From UBA6623 sp965226435 (lineage in GTDB: Bacteria; Acidobacteriota; Terriglobia; Bryobacterales; UBA6623), in the NCBI GenBank assembly GCA_965226435.1, contig CBDDCY010000012.1:434001-498000 (forward strand): 64,000 nucleotides of DNA, read 5' to 3'. The notes under the pieces were generated by a model that did no database searches, was not told the DNA's origin, and saw only the letters and a program-made list of their open reading frames with translations. Positions 26,311 to 35,226 of the stretch are shown in pieces. The translations under genes and the position numbers were made by a program. Each line of letters begins with the position of its first letter. Positions within the stretch are counted from its first letter, which is position 1.

Positions 26311-28794
26311 TTATTGCAGGTACGCGAATTCGTTGAGGTTAAACAGTGTCCGGCATAAATCGGCCAACCCATCGGCGTTGCCGTCGACGAAGTTTCGCAC
26401 CTTGTCGCTCTCGTAATCGGTGGGAAGCCGCGCCAGCGCCAGCTCGAAAGCGTGCTCCACTTGTTCACCAACGTCGGCTCCCGCCTCGCGGCGCACGCGT
26501 TCCGCGAAAAGCTCGGCTTGCATGTTGATGAATCGATTGTTCATCAACAGCAATGCCTGCGGAGCCACGGTCGAGCGGTTGCGGCGGTCGACGGAGGTAA
26601 TCATATCGGGCTGATCAAAAGCCTCGAAGAGCGGATAGCGAATCGTGCGTTTCGAGAAAACGTAGAGACTGCGCCGCCAGGTCGCCGGGTCGTCATCGGG
26701 GCGTCCCGGCCAGGTGCGGCTGGTGCTCGATTGGAAAAGGTCGGGGTCGATATAGGGGAATACGCCCTTGCCGCCCACCGTCCGGTCGAGCGTTCCCGCG
26801 ACGGTCAGGATCGAATCCCGCAAGATCTCCGCCTCTAACCGTTGCCGCGACATTCGCCACAGCAGGCGATTTTCCGGATCGGCGGCGACATTGGCCTCGA
26901 TGTCCGCGCTTTGCATGCGATAGGCCGCCGAGCCCATCATCAGGCGGTGCATGTGCTTGACGCTCCAGCCGTTCTCGACAAACTTGATCGCCAGCCAATC
27001 CAACAATTCCGGATGCGTCGGCGGCTGCCCCGTCGCCCCGAAATTACTGGGCGTAAGCACAAGGCCTTCCCCGAAATGGTGCTGCCACAGGCGATTCACC
27101 ATGACCCGGGCGGTAAGGGGGTTCTCGGACGACGCAACCCACTCGCCAAACACCCGGCGGCGGTGGCTGGATTTCGCGTCTTCCGGCGCGGGTTGAAACT
27201 CAGGCTCCCCGCGGCTCGCCACGCGCAGGATGCCCGGCGCCATCACCGACCCTTTACTGCCGATACTGCCGCGATGCAGAAAGTACGAGGGAAAAGCTTC
27301 GCGCCCTTCCTCGCCAATCGTCATGGCTGTCGGATAAGGCTCGGGCCGGGTGGCGTCGAGCGTGTCGATCTGCTCTTGCAACCTCGCATACTGCTGTTTT
27401 TGCTCGGCGTCGGCTCTCGGCAGAACATTCTTGTCATCCTTGTATTCGTGCTCGAAGGTGTGCTCGATTTGGCGCACGTTGAGGCGCTGTCCCTCGGTGC
27501 GCTCGGCGGCGGGCAGGCGCCAAGCTTCTTGAATGTAGTCGGGCTGTTTCGCGATGAGCTCCGCCATGAGTTGGTCACGGTGGGGCTTGAGCAGCGCCTT
27601 CTGCTTGTCCTTGAACGGCTGCTGGAGATCATCGATGCGTTTCTGCTCGGACTTGTGCGCCCGGACCGCGTCGGCGTCCACCAAGGGGTAGTCCGCCAAC
27701 TTCGTCGAGAAAAAGACCGCTTGCATGCGGTAGTAATCCTGCTGGGCGATGGGATCGAATTTGTGGTTGTGGCAGCGCGCGCATTGCACCGTCATCCCGA
27801 GGAACGTCAAATTCGTCGTGGCGAGAATGTCGTCCAGCTCGTCCATGCGCGTCAGCTCGTTCTTCATGTTGTTGTCGGGGCCGAGGCGCAGAAACCCGGT
27901 GGCGATGTTGGCTTCGGGGGAGTCGGGCGCGATTTCGTCGCCGGCGATTTGTTCGAGGACGAAGCGGTCGTAGGGCTTGTCGCTATTGAAGGCGTCGACA
28001 ACGTAGTCGCGGTAGCGCCACATTTGCGGCCAATCGAAGTCGCGCTCGAAGCCGCCCGAGTCGGCGTAACGTGCCAGGTCGAGCCAATGACGAGCCCAGC
28101 GTTCCCCGTAGTGGGGTGAATCGAGCAGTTGATCAATCAACCGCGGCCAGGCGTCGGGTCTGCTGTCGTGGAGGAACGCCGTGACTTGCTCGGGGCTGGG
28201 CGGCAGGCCGATCAGATCGAGGTACGCTCGACGAACAAGCGTTCGCTTGTCCGCCGGGGGCGCGGGGGTCAGCTCCTTTTTGTTGAGCGCGGCCCGTAGG
28301 AAGACGTCGACGGTGTTGGCACCCGGCAGGAACCCTTCAACGGCCGGGATTTCGGGCCTGACCGGCGATCGAAACGACCAAAAGGTACGCTCTTCGTCGG
28401 TGATCGGGCGCGCTTCCAGCTTGGCCAGAGCGGCTTTCTTGTCGAGTTCCTCGGCGGTCAGGGCTCCGAGATCGCCGCCGGCGACGATCCAGCGGCGCAG
28501 CGTGTCGACTTCTTCGTCGCTGAGCTTGCCGCCCGGGGGCATTTCCGGCTTTGCCTGGTGGGAGACGAACCTATACAGCAAACTCCTGCGAACGTTATGC
28601 GGAACGATGGCGGGGCCGCGTTCGCCGCCGCGCAGGACGGACTCTCGGGTCCGCAGGTCGAGCTTCGACATTTGCAAGGCCGCCCCATGGCAAGCCAAGC
28701 AGTTTTGTTTGAGAATGTCGGCTGCTTCGTCCGACAGTTCGCCGGCCGACAGCAGGGCGGGAAGCAACAGAGTGAGAAGGCCGAAACGCAGCAT
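26311..28794 (-). CDS. PSCyt1-DUF1549-DUF1553 protein, copy 3
   Basis: 827 residues. Signal peptide 1-18, then CLACHG at 32-37 in the PSCyt1 domain, DUF1549 with CARCHNHKFDP near 337, and DUF1553 at the C-terminus (RSTVAPQALLLMNNRF). The region between DUF1549 and DUF1553 is long and charged and may be helical. It is flanked on both sides by DUF1501 genes on the same strand, a DUF1501-PSD1-DUF1501 sandwich unlike the tandem pairs near the window start. Confidence 0.92.
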   Translation of the reverse strand: MLRFGLLTLLLPALLSAGELSDEAADILKQNCLACHGAALQMSKLDLRTRESVLRGGERGPAIVPHNVRRSLLYRFVSHQAKPEMPPGGKLSDEEVDTLRRWIVAGGDLGALTAEELDKKAALAKLEARPITDEERTFWSFRSPVRPEIPAVEGFLPGANTVDVFLRAALNKKELTPAPPADKRTLVRRAYLDLIGLPPSPEQVTAFLHDSRPDAWPRLIDQLLDSPHYGERWARHWLDLARYADSGGFERDFDWPQMWRYRDYVVDAFNSDKPYDRFVLEQIAGDEIAPDSPEANIATGFLRLGPDNNMKNELTRMDELDDILATTNLTFLGMTVQCARCHNHKFDPIAQQDYYRMQAVFFSTKLADYPLVDADAVRAHKSEQKRIDDLQQPFKDKQKALLKPHRDQLMAELIAKQPDYIQEAWRLPAAERTEGQRLNVRQIEHTFEHEYKDDKNVLPRADAEQKQQYARLQEQIDTLDATRPEPYPTAMTIGEEGREAFPSYFLHRGSIGSKGSVMAPGILRVASRGEPEFQPAPEDAKSSHRRRVFGEWVASSENPLTARVMVNRLWQHHFGEGLVLTPSNFGATGQPPTHPELLDWLAIKFVENGWSVKHMHRLMMGSAAYRMQSADIEANVAADPENRLLWRMSRQRLEAEILRDSILTVAGTLDRTVGGKGVFPYIDPDLFQSSTSRTWPGRPDDDPATWRRSLYVFSKRTIRYPLFEAFDQPDMITSVDRRNRSTVAPQALLLMNNRFINMQAELFAERVRREAGADVGEQVEHAFELALARLPTDYESDKVRNFVDGNADGLADLCRTLFNLNEFAYLQ

Positions 28795-28821
28795 GGTTCG
28801 GTCTTATTCTACCCCAAGCCG

Positions 28822-30291
28822 CTACGCCAAAATCTCGTTGATCACCTTGCCGGCTACGTCAGTCAGCCGGAAGCGGCGGCCGTTGTACTTGAAGGTGAGG
28901 CGCTCGTGGTCGACGCCGAGGAGATGAAGAATCGTCGCGTGGAAGTCGTTGATCGAGACGCAATTGACCTCGGCCTTGTGCCCCAGCTCATCCGACTCGC
29001 CGTGGGAAACGCCGCCCTTGATGCCCCCGCCGGCCATCCAGGTCGTAAAGCAGTGCGGGTTGTGATCGCGGCCGGGCTTGGCGGTACCGATCTGTGAAAC
29101 CGGCAAGCGTCCGAATTCGCCGCCCCAAATGATCAGCGTATCGTCGAGCATGCCGCGCTGTTCGAGGTCGGTGATCAGCGCCGCCATCGGCTGATCGGTT
29201 TCGCGGGCGAATTGCCCGTGGTTGCCGAGGATGTCGATATGGCCGTCCCAGGAACGCTGATTTTCCATGCCGCCCGAGTAAATCTGAACGAAGCGCACAC
29301 CGCGCTCGATCAGTCGCCGAGCCGTTAGACATTGTCGCGCGATGTGACCGCAGTGGTCCTCGTTGAGCCCGTAGAGGTCCTGGATGTGCTCCGGTTCGAG
29401 GTTGACATCGAGTGCTTCCGGCGCCGCCATCTGCATGCGATAGGCCAGCTCGAAGCTCTCAATACGCGCGGCCAGCTCGGCCTCGTGCGGGTGTTGCTCC
29501 ATGTCGCGGTTGTTAAGCCGCGCCAGCAAGTCGAGTTGCGCCCGTTGCCGCTCGTCGGTCATTCCGGGGAGGGGTTTGAGGTTTTGAATCGGATCGCCTT
29601 TGGGGCGCAGCCAAGTACCTTGATAGGCTCCCGGCAGAAAACCCGCGCTCCAGTTATTGGCGTTGCCCTTGGGCAGCCCGCGCCCCTTGGGGTCCGACAT
29701 GACCACAAAGCCCGGCAGATTCCGGCTTTCGCTTCCCAGTCCGTAGGTCACCCAGGAGCCCATGCAGGGGTGCCCCATGCGGACTTGTCCGCTGTTGATC
29801 ATGTAGAGCGCCGGCGAGTGGTTATTCGAAGTCGAAAAGCCCGAGTGAATGAAGGCCATCTTGTCGACGTGTTCGCCGAGATGCGGGAAGATCTCCGACA
29901 CCATCTTGCCGCTCTCGCCGCGGGGCGAGAACTGGAACGGCGATTTCATCAGCGTCCCGACTTCGTCGGCGAAAAAGCCGGTGAACTTGTCGAATCCTTC
30001 GTATACTTTGCCGTGGTAGTTTTCGAGAGCCGGTTTGTAGTCCCAGGTGTCGATGTGGCTCGGCCCGCCGTTGATGAAGAGCCAGATGACGCGCTTGACC
30101 TTGGGGCTGAAGTGCGGCTCGCGAGGCGCGAGCGGGTTGAGCGACCGGTCGCCCACCGGGGCGGCGGAGAGAAGATTCTCGTCGCCCAAAAGGCCCGTCA
30201 GCCCGAGCATGCCGAGGCCCATCCCGGAGCGCTCGAGCATCGCGCGCCGCGACAAAAGATTAGCGTCAGGTTGGGGGTTTGGGATCTTCAT
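28822..30291 (-). CDS. DUF1501 protein, copy 4
   Basis: 489 residues from ATG 30291, preceded by AGGGGCGAA. The open frame continues upstream to 30357 without a better start. Tat-type signal (LSRRAMLERSGMG). Conserved FINGGPSHIDTWDYKPAL, GGEFGRLPVSQ and GRDHNPHCFTTW blocks. First gene of the minus-strand cluster, 27 bases before the PSD1 gene. Confidence 0.92.
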   Translation of the reverse strand: MKIPNPQPDANLLSRRAMLERSGMGLGMLGLTGLLGDENLLSAAPVGDRSLNPLAPREPHFSPKVKRVIWLFINGGPSHIDTWDYKPALENYHGKVYEGFDKFTGFFADEVGTLMKSPFQFSPRGESGKMVSEIFPHLGEHVDKMAFIHSGFSTSNNHSPALYMINSGQVRMGHPCMGSWVTYGLGSESRNLPGFVVMSDPKGRGLPKGNANNWSAGFLPGAYQGTWLRPKGDPIQNLKPLPGMTDERQRAQLDLLARLNNRDMEQHPHEAELAARIESFELAYRMQMAAPEALDVNLEPEHIQDLYGLNEDHCGHIARQCLTARRLIERGVRFVQIYSGGMENQRSWDGHIDILGNHGQFARETDQPMAALITDLEQRGMLDDTLIIWGGEFGRLPVSQIGTAKPGRDHNPHCFTTWMAGGGIKGGVSHGESDELGHKAEVNCVSINDFHATILHLLGVDHERLTFKYNGRRFRLTDVAGKVINEILA

Positions 30292-30398
30292 TTCGCCCCT
30301 ATTGTGACACAGCAAAGTCGACGCAACCACAACCATCGGCGGGGAATACGGAAGCAATGTCGTGTCCGGGGACTCGGCGGCCGCCCTCCCCTACGGTG

Positions 30399-30959
30399 TC
30401 ACGCGTAAGGCTCGGCCAAGACGTCGTCGGGATTGAGATCCAACCCATCGAGGACGCGGGTCGTAACGCTTTCTCCCCGCCGTGCTCGGCCCAGCAACTC
30501 ATACTTGCCGCCGGAGAGAAACCAGGTACTGATTTCCTCTTCGCGTGGATCAACCAGCCAGTATTCTTCAATACCGTATCGGGCGTAGTCGTTGAACTTG
30601 ACGACCGTATCGTGAGTGCGGTTTGATTCCGAAATCACCTCAACGACCAGGTCGGGCGGGCCGTCGATGAAATTTTCCTTGATGATCGACAGGCGGTTCT
30701 TGCGAATGAAGCAGAGGTCGGGTTCGTAGTGCGAATGCAACGCCAATATCGTGTGCATGGGGCCCGCGAACATCTTCCCTAGATCGCGCGACCTAATAAA
30801 AGGTCCAATCTCAAGAGTAAGAAGAATACAGATTTCTTGATGGCGGCTGGCAGGCCCTGGCGACAAGACAAGTTCCCCGTTGACGATTTCGGTTCGACCG
30901 GCGTCTTCGGGCAGGTCCTTGATGTCGTCCCAAGTCAGTTTTGCGGCGGCGACACTCAT
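30399..30959 (-). CDS. Uma2-family (DUF820) putative nuclease, copy A
   Basis: 186 residues from ATG 30959; the longer open frame to 31112 reads into the intergenic spacer. The fold is PD-(D/E)XK-like. Visible: TWDDIKDLPED at the N-terminus, HYEPDLCFI, PPDLVVEVISESN and the YWLVDP motif, with the acidic and Lys residues expected of the active site. Uma2 genes are abundant in cyanobacteria and soil bacteria; their biological role is unknown. It is a tandem paralogue of the next gene. Confidence 0.85.
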   Translation of the reverse strand: MSVAAAKLTWDDIKDLPEDAGRTEIVNGELVLSPGPASRHQEICILLTLEIGPFIRSRDLGKMFAGPMHTILALHSHYEPDLCFIRKNRLSIIKENFIDGPPDLVVEVISESNRTHDTVVKFNDYARYGIEEYWLVDPREEEISTWFLSGGKYELLGRARRGESVTTRVLDGLDLNPDDVLAEPYA

Positions 30960-31115
30960 GAGCGACTCTGAGCTGATTCTATCACGGGCCTGACGAACTG
31001 ACCTGGTGAACTCACGCTTCAGCGGCGGGAAAAGCTTGGGCCCGAGGTGGCGGCGAATCAACCCGACATAGTGCGGGACCGCCCGGGTTGGGCGCGAGAA
31101 GAAACCGTACACCGC

Positions 31116-31676
31116 TCAACCGTAAGGCTCAGCCAACACGTCGTCTGGGTTGAGATCCAACCCATCGAGGACGCGGGTCGTGACGCGTTCTCCCCGGCGG
31201 GCTCGGCCCAACAACTCGTACTTACCGCCGGAAAGAAACCAGGTACTGATTTCCTCTTCGCGCGGATCGACCAGCCAGCATTCTTCAATACCGTATCGGG
31301 CGTAGTCGTTGAACTTGACGACGGTGTCGTGAGTGCGGTTTGATTCCGAAATTACTTCGATCGCGAGGTCAGGCGGGCCGTCGATGAACTTTTCCTTGAT
31401 GATCGACAAGCGGTTCTTGCGGATGAAGCAGACGTCCGGCTCGTAGTGGACATGTGTCGCCAAGATCGTGTGCATCGGACTCGACAACATCCAGCCGAGG
31501 TCTCGTTTCCTTATCCATGGAACGATTTCGACACCCAGCAGGGTACAGATTTCTTGGTGGTGGCTCGCGGGCGTAGGTGACAAGACAAGCTCCCCGTTGA
31601 CGATTTCGGTTCGACCGGCGTCTTCGGGCAGGTTCTTGATGTCGTCCCAAGTCAGTTTTGCGGCGGCGACACTCAT
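31116..31676 (-). CDS. Uma2-family (DUF820) putative nuclease, copy B
   Basis: 186 residues from ATG 31676; the open frame runs back to 32804 only as a shadow of fabD. By hand count it differs from copy A at 22 of 186 positions. Fourteen of these fall between residues 30 and 82, while the last 80 residues are nearly identical. The active-site blocks (HYEPDVCFI, PPDLAIEVISESN) are kept. About 30 bases upstream of each start are also alike, so the duplicated unit included the leader. Confidence 0.85.
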   Translation of the reverse strand: MSVAAAKLTWDDIKNLPEDAGRTEIVNGELVLSPTPASHHQEICTLLGVEIVPWIRKRDLGWMLSSPMHTILATHVHYEPDVCFIRKNRLSIIKEKFIDGPPDLAIEVISESNRTHDTVVKFNDYARYGIEECWLVDPREEEISTWFLSGGKYELLGRARRGERVTTRVLDGLDLNPDDVLAEPYG

Positions 31677-31773
31677 GAGCGATTCCAGACTGATCTTATC
31701 ATGGGTCCGTCCCGGTTTCCGCTGTTTTCCCTGACTTGCGGTTCGCCCGCCCGCCGTATAGGGTGGAATCTTT

Positions 31774-32697
31774 ATGGCGACAACAGCTTTTCTCTTCCCC
31801 GGCCAGGGCTCCCAATACGCCGGCATGGGGCGCGAACTGGCCTCCGAGTACCCCGCCGCGCGCGCGATTTTCGAACAGGCCGACGAGGCCCTCGGGTTCT
31901 CGCTTTCCGCGCTCTGCTTCGAAGGACCGGACGACCAACTCAAGCTCACCGAAAACACCCAGCCCGCGATCCTGACCTGTTCGATCGCCGTCGACGCCGT
32001 CTTGCGCGAAAAGGGAATCAGCCCCCATTTCGTAGCCGGGCACAGTTTGGGAGAATACTCGGCGCTGACCGCAGCCGGGGCGTTGGACTTCGCCGACGCG
32101 GTGCGGCTCGTGCGCAAACGCGGCCAATACATGCAGGCGGCCGTTCCCCAAGGCGTGGGCGCCATGGCCGCCTTGATGGGCCTGCCGCCCGAAAGGCTCG
32201 ACGCCGTTTGCGAGGAGGCGGCGCAAGGCGAAATCGTCTCACCCGCCAATTTGAACTCTCCGATGCAGGTCGTCATCGCGGGCCACGCCGGCGCCGTCGA
32301 ACGAGCCGTCGAGATTGCCAAGAATGCCGGGGCGCGCAAGGCCGTCTTGTTGCAAGTGAGCGCGCCGTTCCACTGCGCCTTGATGACGCCCGCCCGGGAC
32401 CAACTCTCGCCCGATCTCGACTCGATCGATTTCCGCGACCCCGCCGTCCCTTTGGTGAACAACTGCGCCGCCGAGGTTGTCGAAACCACCGGTGCGGTGC
32501 GTGAGGGCCTCAAGCGGCAGGTACCCAATCCTGTACGCTGGGAGGAAGTCATTCGTCGGCTCGCCGCGCTCGGCGTCGAACGGTTTATCGAAGTCGGGCC
32601 CGGGCGCGTGCTGACGGGCCTGATGCGCGGCATTGACCGCTCGTTTAACGTCGCGAACGTCGAGGACCTCAAGTCGCTGGAGAAACTGACGTCATGA
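31774..32697 (+). CDS. fabD: Malonyl-CoA:ACP transacylase FabD
   Basis: 307 residues. Loads malonyl groups onto acyl carrier protein for fatty-acid synthesis. The N-terminus has FPGQGSQYAGMG, the nucleophile motif GHSLGEYSAL near 89-98, QVSAPFHCALM with the catalytic His near 200, and the EVGPGRVLTGL end block. All catalytic residues are present. The stop overlaps the fabG start (ATGA), so the two are translationally coupled. No fabH, acpP or fabF follows. Confidence 0.95.
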   Translation: MATTAFLFPGQGSQYAGMGRELASEYPAARAIFEQADEALGFSLSALCFEGPDDQLKLTENTQPAILTCSIAVDAVLREKGISPHFVAGHSLGEYSALTAAGALDFADAVRLVRKRGQYMQAAVPQGVGAMAALMGLPPERLDAVCEEAAQGEIVSPANLNSPMQVVIAGHAGAVERAVEIAKNAGARKAVLLQVSAPFHCALMTPARDQLSPDLDSIDFRDPAVPLVNNCAAEVVETTGAVREGLKRQVPNPVRWEEVIRRLAALGVERFIEVGPGRVLTGLMRGIDRSFNVANVEDLKSLEKLTS

Positions 32698-33428
32698 AAG
32701 GCCGCACAGCATTCGTCACCGGCGCCAGCCAAGGCATCGGCCGCGCCTGTGCCCTTGACCTTGCCCGGGCCGGGGCTCGCGTCATCGTCGGAGCGCGGCA
32801 ACAAGACAAGTTGACATCGCTGGTCGAAGAGATTCGCGCCGCGGGCGGATCGGCCGACGCCGTACCCCTCGATGTCGCCTCACGCGATTCCGTCAAGCAA
32901 GCCTTCAGCAAAGCCCGCGAGTTGGCCGAGCGTGTCGACATTCTGGTCAACAACGCCGGCGTGACGCGCGACGGGCTCGCGGCGCGCATGTCGGCCGAAA
33001 ACTGGGACGAGGTTCTCAACGTCAACCTCAGCGGCGCCTTCGCCTGCATTCAAGCGGTCTTACGGCCGATGATGAAAGCGCGCTGGGGCCGCATCATCAA
33101 CATTTCATCGGTGGTCGCCGAAAGCGGCAATCCGGGCCAAGCCAACTACGCCGCTTCAAAAGCGGGCCTCGTCGGAATGACGAAGTCGCTGGCCCAAGAA
33201 CTGGCACCGCGCAACATTACTGTGAACGCAGTAGCGCCGGGACTTGTGGAAACCGCCATGACCGACGCTCTCGGCGACGAGGTCAAGGAGAAATTGCTGG
33301 AGTCAATTCCTTTACGGCGAATCGGTTCCGCCGACGAAGTGGCCTACGCGGTCCGCTTCCTCGCCGCCGACGAAGCTTCCTATATCACCGGACATGTCCT
33401 GCAAGTCAATGGCGGTTTGTACATGTAG
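32694..33428 (+). CDS. fabG: 3-oxoacyl-ACP reductase FabG
   Basis: 244 residues. NADPH-dependent reduction in the fatty-acid elongation cycle. TGASQGIGRA at 9-18 binds the cofactor, NNAGVTRDG follows, ISSVVAES carries the catalytic Ser, and YAASKAG the Tyr and Lys. The tail ASYITGHVLQVNGG is the usual FabG end. Directly coupled to fabD. Confidence 0.95.
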   Translation: MKGRTAFVTGASQGIGRACALDLARAGARVIVGARQQDKLTSLVEEIRAAGGSADAVPLDVASRDSVKQAFSKARELAERVDILVNNAGVTRDGLAARMSAENWDEVLNVNLSGAFACIQAVLRPMMKARWGRIINISSVVAESGNPGQANYAASKAGLVGMTKSLAQELAPRNITVNAVAPGLVETAMTDALGDEVKEKLLESIPLRRIGSADEVAYAVRFLAADEASYITGHVLQVNGGLYM

Positions 33429-34848
33429 CGGTTCGCGGGCCCCTCGTTCCCGCGCCAACGCAGGGGAACAGGTCCGCAAGCCTGCTCATTGGTATCTCCA
33501 AAGCAGCAGCCGGAGCCTGCTCGCGACTCTAACCTGCCCGCGTCGTACGCTCGGCCCGCTGCTGCTGTTGCTGCTCGCCTGCTTTCCGCTCCGCGCCGAG
33601 CCGGTTCGCTCTCTCACGATTCTTCATTTGAATGACCTTCATGCCCGGCTGCTGCCCGATGACCGGCAGCGCGGCGGTTTTGCCCATGTCGCCGAGGCGA
33701 TTCGTCAAGAACGCGCAAGTTCCGACGCGGTCTTGGTAATGCACGGCGGTGACCTGGTGCAAGGCTCGCCCGTATCGACGATCTTCGAAGGCCTTCCGGT
33801 GTACGAAGTCGCCTCGAAACTGGGACTCGACTTCCATACCCTCGGCAATCACGAGTTTGACTACGGCTGGCGGAAGATCCCCGAGTTCATCCGCGAGGCA
33901 TCGTTCTCCGTTGTTTCCGCCAACGTCGTCAACGCGCAAGGAAAGTTACTGGCCGAAAAGGCCTATGAGATTCGCGAGGTCAACGGGATTCGAGTAGCCG
34001 TCATCGGCCTGCTGACCGGCGAGCTTGATCGCCTCACTCGCGCCGCGTTGCGGGGCCCCTGGAACACGCTGCCCGTGACCCGGACCGTGGCCCGTTACGT
34101 GGACGAAATCGGCGATCGAGCCGATTTGATCGTTGTCCTCGGACACATCTTTCCTCGCGAGGAAGACCGCATTTTGCGCGAAAACCCGCGTGTCCCCGTC
34201 ATTATCAGCGGCCATCATCACGGCGGACAAGACGAAGTGAAGCAGTACGATGGGCGCGTCTGCGTCAAGACACGGCCCTACGGGCGCGAGCTCGGCCGCC
34301 TCGATATCGAATTCGACGTGGGCGCTAAGCGTATTGTCTCCCACCGCTGGAAGAGAATTCCGATTAACACCGGCGCCTACCGGCCTGATCCGGCGACACT
34401 GAAGTTGGTCGAAAAATGGGAGGCCCGCGTGGCCGAGATCGTCGATGTCGAGATCGGGGAATCGGCGCGAGCTTTCACGCGCCATGAGCTGCAGCCGTGG
34501 GTCGAGGCGGTGATGACCGACGCCGCCGGCGCGGACTTAGCGTTTATGAACCTGGGAGGCATACGCGACGGTTTGCCGCAAGGTCGAATTCTCGCCCGCC
34601 ACATCTGGAATATCATGCCGTTCGACAATCTAATCGTCACGGCTCGCTTGCGCGGGGACCGACTACCCGACGAGCTGCGACAGCGCCCCGGCATCGATCC
34701 CGAGCGAGAATACGTCGTCGCGACCAACGACTTCATCGCCGAGAAGTGGCGCGAGCAAGGGTTTGCATTTGGAAAGGACGGGCCGGCATTGCGCGATGCA
34801 CTGATCGAGTGGGTGCGCAAACACAAGGTCGTGCGCCGGCAGCCTTGA
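33394..34848 (+). CDS. 5'-nucleotidase/UshA-like metallophosphoesterase
   Basis: 484 residues as drawn, but the first 50 or so overlap the end of fabG and look untranslated. A signal peptide (GPLLLLLLACFPLRA) sits near residues 54-68, so the true start is probably closer to it and may be a non-ATG codon. The catalytic domain has LNDLHARLLPD, GGDLVQGSP, LGNHEFDYGW and SGHHHGG, giving the two-metal site. The C-terminal 5'-nucleotidase domain has FMNLGGIRDGLPQG and ends near DALIEWVRK. Predicted periplasmic release of phosphate from nucleotides or related esters. Confidence 0.88.
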   Translation: MSCKSMAVCTCSGSRAPRSRANAGEQVRKPAHWYLQSSSRSLLATLTCPRRTLGPLLLLLLACFPLRAEPVRSLTILHLNDLHARLLPDDRQRGGFAHVAEAIRQERASSDAVLVMHGGDLVQGSPVSTIFEGLPVYEVASKLGLDFHTLGNHEFDYGWRKIPEFIREASFSVVSANVVNAQGKLLAEKAYEIREVNGIRVAVIGLLTGELDRLTRAALRGPWNTLPVTRTVARYVDEIGDRADLIVVLGHIFPREEDRILRENPRVPVIISGHHHGGQDEVKQYDGRVCVKTRPYGRELGRLDIEFDVGAKRIVSHRWKRIPINTGAYRPDPATLKLVEKWEARVAEIVDVEIGESARAFTRHELQPWVEAVMTDAAGADLAFMNLGGIRDGLPQGRILARHIWNIMPFDNLIVTARLRGDRLPDELRQRPGIDPEREYVVATNDFIAEKWREQGFAFGKDGPALRDALIEWVRKHKVVRRQP

Positions 34849-34897
34849 GGCGCGACTCAGGCAGTAAGTCGGCGGGTTGATCCCGGTTACTAGCCCG

Positions 34898-35194
34898 CTA
34901 CAGACCCAGCACGGAGTTGACCCAGCTCGGCACGACGTAGTTGACCCAATAGAAGAAATTTTCAACGATCCTTTCAATGAATCGCGGGCCGTAAGAATAG
35001 TAGACAGCGATCGCGATGGACAGCATGGGGATGCCTACCATCCAGATCCAACCTTTCGAAGATCGTTGCCGCGCCACGAACGTGTCCTTGTAAGTTGAGA
35101 CGGTCCCCGCGCCCGTGTTTTCGGCAAGTTTCCGCCGGTACCAGCGCAAATTGGGAGGAATTGATAGTACCTCAGGTACTCCCCACTCCGGCAC
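34898..35194 (-). CDS. Small single-helix membrane protein, unknown
   Basis: 98 residues from GTG 35194. A basic, hydrophilic N-terminus (RWYRRKLAEN, RQRSSKGW) is followed by a helix of about 18 residues (WMVGIPMLSIAIAVYYSY). An aromatic, amphipathic tail (NFFYWVNYVVPSWV) comes last. It sits alone between two plus-strand genes, where a minus-strand ORF is not a shadow of anything. Composition is protein-like, but no family is recognised and the ribosome site is weak. Confidence 0.55.
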   Translation of the reverse strand: MPEWGVPEVLSIPPNLRWYRRKLAENTGAGTVSTYKDTFVARQRSSKGWIWMVGIPMLSIAIAVYYSYGPRFIERIVENFFYWVNYVVPSWVNSVLGL

Positions 35195-35226
35195 GATACC
35201 GCACCCGGCTAAAATGATCGTTCGTC

